In this document: positions 59,433 through 64,000 of the stretch, one piece after another
Position numbering within the stretch: the first letter of the stretch is position 1
Layout: each line of letters opens with the position of its first letter
Assembly: GCF_031843945.1 (NCBI RefSeq)
Contig: NZ_JAVTJJ010000006.1
Coordinates: 1 to 64,000, forward strand
Source of the DNA: Paracidovorax sp031843945
GTDB lineage: Bacteria; Pseudomonadota; Gammaproteobacteria; Burkholderiales; Burkholderiaceae_C
Direction: 5' to 3'
DNA: 64,000 bases
Position numbers and translations under genes: made by a program
The notes under the pieces: model-generated
Told to the model about the DNA's origin: nothing
Databases searched by the model: none
What the model saw: only the letters and a program-made list of their open reading frames with translations

Positions 59433-60843
59433 ACGGGCTGCGCGCCTGCAGGTGCTCCAGGTACTCCGCAACGCCTTCGCCTTCGCGCTCCAGAAACCGG
59501 TCCACCGCCTCGGCAAATGCCGGGTGCGCCAGCCAGTGCGCGCTGGTGGCCTGCACCGGCAGCAGGGCGCGCGCCATCTTGTGTTCGCCCTGCGCGCCGC
59601 CCTCAAAACGCTGCACGCCGTGGGCAATGCACCAGGCGATCGGCTGGTAGTAGCAGGCTTCGAAGTGCAGGCAATCCACCCGCTCGATGGCGCCCCAGTA
59701 GCGGCCAAACGCCACTTGAGGGTGTTTTTGGCCTCCAGCGCTTGATGCATAAGCGCTGATAGCTATCAAACTGGTAGCAATCGGCCGCCCGTCGCGCTCG
59801 GCGATGAACAGCACCCAGGCCTCGGGCAGATCGCGCTCCATGCGGTGGAAGAAGTCGCGCGACAGATAGGGCGGGTTGCCGTGCTCCAGGTAGGTGCGTT
59901 CGTAGCAGCGGTAGAAAAAGTCCCAGTCATCGCGCAGGATGTCGGCGCCCTGCACCGAGCGGAAGGTGACGCCCGCTTCGGCGACGCGGCGGCGCTCTTG
60001 CCGGATCTTCTTGCGTTTGTCCTGCGACAGCGAGGCGAGGAAGTCGTCGAAGTCGTGGAATGCGCGGGCGGAAGGTTCGGGGGGCGGCTCTTCGAAGGGA
60101 AGCGCACTCTGCGCAGCAGGGAGCGTGGGGGCTGCATTCTCGCCGTCACCGGGCCGCCCCAAGGCGGCGAGGGCCCCCTTGGGGGGCAGCGAACCATGCG
60201 CAGCAGGGAGCGTGGGGGCCTCATTCTCGCCGTCGCCGGGCCGCCCCAAGGCGGCGAGGGCCCCCTTGGGGGGCAGCGAACCATGCGCAGCAGGGAGCGT
60301 GGGGGCCACATTCTTCCAGTGGAATTGAACGGTGTGGCGCAGCATCAGGCCTTGCTGCTGCGCGGCCCGGACATCCTCGTCAGCGGCAAACAGCAGGTGC
60401 AGCGACGACAGCTCGGCTTCTTCGCACCACGCCAGCAGCGCCTGCAGCAACGTGGCGCGGGCCACGTCGCTGCGCGCCAGCAGCCGCGCGCCCGGCACAG
60501 GAGTGAACGGCACCGCGACGACGGCCTTGGGGTAATAGTCGATGCCGTGGCGCGCATAGGCCTGCGCCCAGGCGTGGTCGAACACGTATTCCCCATACGA
60601 ATGCGCCTTGACGTACAGCGCGCAGGCCGCTTGCAGCATGTCGCCTTGCCACAGCGTGAAGAAGCGCGCCGTCCAGCCCGTGGCGGTGGTGGCGCTGCCG
60701 CTGTCGTGCAGGGCGGCCAGATACGCGTGGCGCAGAAAGGGCGTGGCGTGCGTCTGGTCGGCCAGCAGCGCGTCCCACGCAGCGGCATTAAGCTGGGCGG
60801 GGTCTTCGGCGACGCGCAACTCGTAATGCGGTTCGTCGGCCAC
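59413..60843 (-). CDS. FemAB-like GNAT acyltransferase (DUF482 type) with repeat insertions
   Basis: A protein of about 476 residues from GTG 60843 (VADEPHYELRVAED). It resembles the peptidogalycan/FemAB-like family in HATPFLRHAYLAALHDSGSA, HGIDYYPKAVVAVPFTPV, LASLSQDKRKKIRQERRR, FYRCYERTYLEHGNPPYLS and FEGGAQGEHKMARALLPVQ. Family members are usually about 380-390 residues. The excess is explained by two insertions: a 29-residue unit repeated about 2.3 times at residues 178-244, and a palindromic element at about 354-373. The GTG lacks a clear ribosome site, so the start is uncertain. Function in the family is unproven; transfer of amino acids to an envelope or lipid acceptor is one idea. Confidence 0.88.
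   Translation of the reverse strand: MADEPHYELRVAEDPAQLNAAAWDALLADQTHATPFLRHAYLAALHDSGSATTATGWTARFFTLWQGDMLQAACALYVKAHSYGEYVFDHAWAQAYARHGIDYYPKAVVAVPFTPVPGARLLARSDVARATLLQALLAWCEEAELSSLHLLFAADEDVRAAQQQGLMLRHTVQFHWKNVAPTLPAAHGSLPPKGALAALGRPGDGENEAPTLPAAHGSLPPKGALAALGRPGDGENAAPTLPAAQSALPFEEPPPEPSARAFHDFDDFLASLSQDKRKKIRQERRRVAEAGVTFRSVQGADILRDDWDFFYRCYERTYLEHGNPPYLSRDFFHRMERDLPEAWVLFIAERDGRPIATSLIAISAYASSAGGQKHPQVAFGRYWGAIERVDCLHFEACYYQPIAWCIAHGVQRFEGGAQGEHKMARALLPVQATSAHWLAHPAFAEAVDRFLEREGEGVAEYLEHLQARSPFRHTAD
59725..59782 (-). repeat. palindromic element copy inside the FemAB-like gene
   Basis: Well-preserved copy in sense with the leftward gene. On the plus strand it reads TTTTTGGCCTCCAGCGCTTG, then ATGCATAAGCGCTGATAGC, then TATCAAACTGGTAGCAAT. 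It is translated as ATSLIAISAYASSAGGQKH, sharing the SAYxSSA core with the moeA copy because the palindrome reads alike on both strands. Confidence 0.92.
60111..60311. repeat. 87-base tandem repeat within the FemAB-like gene
   Basis: Units begin at 60111, 60198 and 60285 (GCGCAGCAGGGAGCGTGGGG), a strict 87-base period equal to 29 codons. The first two are full and almost identical; the third is partial. Each carries GGGGCGGCC-like inverted repeats typical of Comamonadaceae intergenic DNA. The frame is kept, adding APTLPAAHGSLPPKGALAA-type peptide units. Confidence 0.9.
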
Positions 60844-61024
60844 GGGTGATCGGGAAGAGGGCGAAGGCAAAAGGCGGAGCTTTCTTTGAAAATCACGTAT
60901 CCACAGCGATGCGCCGGAAGATGGGCCGATGTTGCCACCAGATCGCCAACGCCGCCGGTCCCGCGCCGTGCGGCAAAGCCCCGCGCAGGGCCAAGGACGG
61001 CGCCGGGCCGCCACAATCACCCGC

Positions 61025-61615
61025 ATGACGCAACCGACGCATCGCCAACCCGTCCCCCTCGACCGCGCCACGCGGCTGCTCAACCACGGCCCCACGGTGC
61101 TGGTCAGCGCCGCGCATGGCGGGCGCAGCAACGTGATGGCGGCGGCCTGGAACATGGCGCTGGACTTCGCCCCGCCGAAGGTGGCGGTGGTGATCGACAA
61201 GGCCACCTTCACCCGCGGGCTGATCGAGTCGTCGGGCCATTTCACGCTCAGCGTGCCCTGCCGTGCGCAGGCGGCGCTCACCACCGCCATTGGCGGCGTC
61301 AGTGGAAAGGACGTGGACAAGCTCGCCACGTTGCCTGGCCTGGCATGGATCGACGAGCCCGCCAGCCCCGCGCCGTTGGTCGAGGGCTGCGTGGCCTGGC
61401 TCGCCTGCCGGCTGCTGCCCGAGCCGCACATCCAGCAGACCTACGATTTGTTTCTGGGCGAAGTCGTCGGCGCGTGGGCCGACGCGCGCGTGTACTCGGC
61501 CGGCCGGTGGCACTTTGATGAGCATGACGAGCTGCGCACGCTCCACCACGTGGCGGGCGGCCATTACCTGCTGGCCGGCGCGGCGGTGGACGGAGCCGCG
61601 AGCCCGGCCGTCTGA
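61025..61615 (+). CDS. flavin reductase-like FMN-binding protein
   Basis: A 196-residue protein of the flavoredoxin/flavin reductase family. The FMN-site text is GPTVLVSAAHGGRSNVMAAAWNMALDF, VAVVIDKATFTRGLIESSGHF and SVPCRAQAAL. It reduces or carries FMN for other enzymes; the partner is unknown. Divergent from the FemAB-like gene with a 180-base gap. Confidence 0.92.
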   Translation: MTQPTHRQPVPLDRATRLLNHGPTVLVSAAHGGRSNVMAAAWNMALDFAPPKVAVVIDKATFTRGLIESSGHFTLSVPCRAQAALTTAIGGVSGKDVDKLATLPGLAWIDEPASPAPLVEGCVAWLACRLLPEPHIQQTYDLFLGEVVGAWADARVYSAGRWHFDEHDELRTLHHVAGGHYLLAGAAVDGAASPAV

Positions 61616-61683
61616 CACCCCGATGACATAATGGTCTGAGTCTTTTTTCCACCGCCTACCCCCTTCCGCGCCGCGCTCTTCGT

Positions 61684-63336
61684 ATGCCATTCGCCATCAG
61701 CATCGCCCAGTTCAATTTCATCGTGGGCGATCTGCCGGGCAACGCCCAGAAGATCATCCAGGCCGCACGCGACGCCCATGCCGCCGGTGCACGCCTGCTG
61801 CTCACGCCCGAATTGGCGCTGTGCGGCTATGCGGCCGAAGACCTGTTTTTGCGGCCCGCCTTTCTGGCGGCCAGCGACCAGGCCCTGGCCGAAGTGGTGC
61901 GCGCCACTGCCGATCTGGAGGGCCTGGCCATCGTCGTCGGCCACCCGCAGCGCCTGCCTGCCGACCCGGCCGGCCGTTGCGCCAACGCCGCCAGCGTGGT
62001 GCGCGCCGGCCGCGTCGAACAAACCTACGCCAAGCAAGAATTGCCCAACTACCAGGTGTTCGACGAGCGCCGGTATTTCACGCCCGGCAGCGACACCTGC
62101 GTGTTCGACGTCGATGGCGTGCGCATCGGCCTTCTGATCTGCGAAGACGCGTGGTTCCCCGGCCCGGCTCGGCGTGCGGCGGATGCCGGTGCGCAGTTGC
62201 TGGTCAGCATCAACGCCTCGCCTTTCCATGTCGGCAAAAGCTCCGAGCGCGAGCAGATCATGCGCGAGCGGGTGACCGAAACCGGCCTGCCGCTGGTCTA
62301 TGCCCACCTGGTGGGCGGGCAGGACGAAGTGGTGTTTGAAGGCCGGTCGTTCGGGCTGAATGCCGATGGCTTCATCGCCTTCCGTGCCCCTGGTTTTGAA
62401 GAAAAACTGCTGCTAGCGCAGGTGGATCAAGCGCAGTCAGCTATAAAATTAATAGCAGACGTTGCTCCCGTGCCCACGCTGGAGTCCGATCTGTGGTCAG
62501 CCCTGGTGCTGGGCGTACGCGACTACATCGGCAAGAACGGCTTTCCCGGCGCGTTGCTGGGCCTGTCAGGCGGCATCGATTCGGCCCTGGTGCTGGCGAT
62601 CGCCGTCGATGCGCTGGGTGCGGACAAGGTGCGCGCGGTGATGATGCCCTCGCCCTACACGGCCGACATCAGCTGGATCGACGCGCGCGACATGGCCGAA
62701 CGGCTGGGCGTGCGCTATGACGAAATCTCCATCGCACCGCAGTTCGAGGCCTTCAAGGCCGCGCTGGCCAGCGAATTCGCCGGGCTGCCGGAAGACGCCA
62801 CCGAAGAGAACCTGCAGGCGCGCATTCGCGGCACGCTGCTGATGGCGCTGTCGAACAAGTTCGGCTCCATCGTGCTGACCACCGGCAACAAGAGCGAGAT
62901 GGCGACGGGCTACTGCACGCTGTACGGCGACATGGCCGGCGGCTTTGCGGTCATCAAGGACGTGGCCAAGACGCAGGTGTTCGCCCTGGCGCGCTGGCGC
63001 AATGAGAACGACCCGTTCGGCACGGGCGCGCGCCCCATTCCCGAGCGCATCATCACGCGCCCGCCCAGCGCCGAGCTGCGGCCCGACCAGAAAGACCAGG
63101 ACAGCCTGCCGCCTTACGAGGTGCTGGACGCCATCGTGGCGCGCTACATGGAGGGCGACGAGCCCATCGAATCCATCATCGAAGACGGCTACGACCGGGC
63201 CGACGTGGAGCGCGTCACCCGGCTCATCAAGCTCAATGAATACAAGCGCCGCCAGGCGCCGGTGGGCATTCGCGTCACACGCCGCAGCTTCGGCAAGGAC
63301 TGGCGCTACCCCATCACCAGCCGCTTTCGCGCCTGA
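61684..63336 (+). CDS. nadE: glutamine-dependent NAD+ synthetase
   Basis: A 550-residue fusion of a nitrilase-type glutaminase and an NAD synthetase. Glutaminase triad: Glu in LTPELALCGYAAEDL, Lys in YAKQELPNY, Cys in LLICEDAWFPGP. The synthetase P-loop is LSGGIDSALVLAIAVDALG, followed by TTGNKSEMATGYCTLYGD. It amidates nicotinate adenine dinucleotide. Residues about 243-259, the link between the two domains, derive from a degraded palindromic element. Followed by glnB 55 bases later. Confidence 0.97.
   Translation: MPFAISIAQFNFIVGDLPGNAQKIIQAARDAHAAGARLLLTPELALCGYAAEDLFLRPAFLAASDQALAEVVRATADLEGLAIVVGHPQRLPADPAGRCANAASVVRAGRVEQTYAKQELPNYQVFDERRYFTPGSDTCVFDVDGVRIGLLICEDAWFPGPARRAADAGAQLLVSINASPFHVGKSSEREQIMRERVTETGLPLVYAHLVGGQDEVVFEGRSFGLNADGFIAFRAPGFEEKLLLAQVDQAQSAIKLIADVAPVPTLESDLWSALVLGVRDYIGKNGFPGALLGLSGGIDSALVLAIAVDALGADKVRAVMMPSPYTADISWIDARDMAERLGVRYDEISIAPQFEAFKAALASEFAGLPEDATEENLQARIRGTLLMALSNKFGSIVLTTGNKSEMATGYCTLYGDMAGGFAVIKDVAKTQVFALARWRNENDPFGTGARPIPERIITRPPSAELRPDQKDQDSLPPYEVLDAIVARYMEGDEPIESIIEDGYDRADVERVTRLIKLNEYKRRQAPVGIRVTRRSFGKDWRYPITSRFRA
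62411..62458 (-). repeat. degraded palindromic element copy inside nadE
   Basis: Reverse-orientation copy: CTGCTAGCGC-AGGTGGAT-CAAGCGCAG, then TCAGCTATAAAATTAATAGC. In frame it encodes LLAQVDQAQSAIKLIAD. CTA, ATA and TTA codons mark it off from the surrounding GC-rich codons. Confidence 0.8.
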
Positions 63337-63391
63337 TGATCCGTACCAGATTTTTCGTATCGCAGCACATTCATTCCAGGAGACATTCCCC

Positions 63392-63730
63392 ATGCAAATG
63401 ATTACCGCCGTCATCAAGCCTTTCAAGCTCGAGGAAGTCCGCGAGGCCCTGGCCGACTGCGGCGTCACCGGCCTGACGGTGACCGAAGTCAAAGGCTTTG
63501 GCCGCCAGAAGGGCCACACCGAGCTGTACCGCGGCGCCGAGTATGTGGTGGACTTTCTGCCCAAGGTAAAGGTGGAAGTCGTTGTCAAGACGGACGACGT
63601 GGACCGCTGCGTGGACGCCATCGTGAATGCGGCGCGCACCGGCAAGATCGGCGACGGCAAGATCTTTGTGACGGCCGTGGAGCGCGTGGTGCGCATCCGT
63701 ACGGGTGACCTGGACGAAGCAGCGGTCTGA
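63392..63730 (+). CDS. glnB: nitrogen regulatory protein PII
   Basis: A 112-residue signal protein of exact family length. The T-loop GHTELYRGAEYVVDFLPK holds Tyr51, the uridylylation site, and the ATP-binding C-loop is RTGKIGDGKIFVTAVERVVRIRTG. It reports 2-oxoglutarate, ATP/ADP and glutamine status to glutamine synthetase regulation and others. Called GlnB rather than GlnK because it follows nadE and no amtB is beside it. ATG follows CAGGAGACATTCCC. Confidence 0.97.
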   Translation: MQMITAVIKPFKLEEVREALADCGVTGLTVTEVKGFGRQKGHTELYRGAEYVVDFLPKVKVEVVVKTDDVDRCVDAIVNAARTGKIGDGKIFVTAVERVVRIRTGDLDEAAV

Positions 63731-63739
63731 GTTTGCTGC

Positions 63740-63759
63740 GCCCGCCGGGCAAGGCGGGC
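63740..63759 (+). terminator. hairpin after glnB
   Basis: GCCCGCC-GGGCAA-GGCGGGC forms a seven-base-pair stem ten bases past the glnB stop, with a weak T-tract. AT-rich tandem words (TTAATTAATCAA) follow at 63770-63803. Confidence 0.65.
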
Positions 63760-63798
63760 GCTTCAATTAGCCAATCAATCAGTTAATTAATCAATTAA

Positions 63799-64000
63799 TC
63801 AAATCACGTCGCGCAGCGCAGTGACGTCCCGGTTGTTACCTGCTTCCTGCACCAAGGTGGTCAGCAGCGCGCCCACCTCGGTGTGCGTAGACAGCAGACC
63901 CATCTGCCAATCGCTCATGAAACCGCTCTGCACGCTGGTGCGCAGGAACGACAGCATTCCGTCGTAGTAGCCATCGACGTTCAGCAGGCCCAGCGGCTTG
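63799..64000 (-). CDS. LOG-family protein, C-terminal part only
   Basis: The last 66 codons of a leftward gene are present; the rest lies beyond the window. The fragment begins KPLGLLNVDGYYDGMLSFLR and continues SGFMSDWQMGLLSTHTEVGAL to its TGA at 63799-63801. The LNVDGYYD motif is diagnostic of LOG-family proteins (cytokinin riboside monophosphate phosphoribohydrolase-like, once annotated as lysine decarboxylases). In bacteria these hydrolyse nucleoside monophosphates to base and ribose phosphate. Convergent with glnB. Confidence 0.88.
   Translation of the reverse strand, partial: KPLGLLNVDGYYDGMLSFLRTSVQSGFMSDWQMGLLSTHTEVGALLTTLVQEAGNNRDVTALRDVI

Noticed and set aside
63770..63803. TTAATTAATCAA words after glnB as an integration or origin site
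   Set aside because: Short AT-rich tandem words only; no integrase, iteron set or tRNA is near.

Overview
The window is a high-GC stretch from a betaproteobacterium of the order Burkholderiales, very probably family Comamonadaceae (Acidovorax-like). This rests on the gene neighbourhoods (trxA-addB-addA, dnaX-ybaB-recR, nadE-glnB), the protein sequences, and dispersed repeats of a kind common in that family. Nothing looks like a plasmid, prophage, insertion sequence or CRISPR array. It reads as ordinary chromosome, densely coding on both strands, with unusually informative regulatory sites and repeats.

Layout. 1-2750: a repeat-rich non-coding stretch, then two unrecognised genes. 2900-5300: a SoxR gene divergent from a RidA-like/MFS-exporter operon, with a textbook SoxR promoter between them. 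5350-6900: MgtC/SapB membrane protein and the tRNA pseudouridine synthase TruC. 6950-20620: a phosphate island made of an OlsB-type ornithine acyltransferase, ppk1-sixA, a histone-H1-like protein with a ribbon-helix-helix segment, ppx, a FAS1 lipoprotein, then pstSCAB-phoU-phoB-phoR. Three strong or plausible Pho boxes and one weaker one face olsB, ppk1, pstS and the FAS1 gene. 20620-26160: MATE exporter, ArnT-like glycosyltransferase, rpmE2, rho, trxA. 26200-32450: the AddB/AddA recombination nuclease-helicase pair. 32500-41200: flavoprotein, SRP RNA, chemoreceptor, dnaX-ybaB-recR, MAPEG protein, a solitary substrate-binding protein, a 50-residue membrane protein. 41200-49050: mltD-gloB, a methyltransferase, rnhA, a thioredoxin-like protein, and the molybdenum cofactor set moaA, mobA, a GNAT gene and moeA. 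49200-55750: a Fur-type site, an unknown gene and sodA, a ZIP transporter, a Crp/Fnr regulator, an Mpo1-like protein, a lipoprotein hydrolase, ppa, cheW. 55890-59430: a Bug solute-binding protein and an M20 peptidase divergent from a LysR regulator. 59410-64000: a FemAB-like acyltransferase containing repeats, a flavin reductase, nadE-glnB and the end of a LOG-family gene.

The two most notable observations are these. First, an about 50-60 base palindromic element occurs at least twelve times. Six copies lie between genes, mostly where two genes converge. Six lie inside genes (a MATE exporter, addA, dnaX, moeA, a FemAB-like gene, nadE), where they are translated in frame as extra peptide, in the manner of Rickettsia palindromic elements. 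Second, dnaX carries a run of nine A residues followed seven bases later by a strong stem-loop, with an immediate stop in the shifted frame. This is the layout expected for making the shorter gamma clamp-loader subunit by frameshift or transcript slippage.

Limits: all calls come from reading the sequence. Family names rest on remembered motifs, not searches, and several start codons are choices among alternatives, as stated in the entries.
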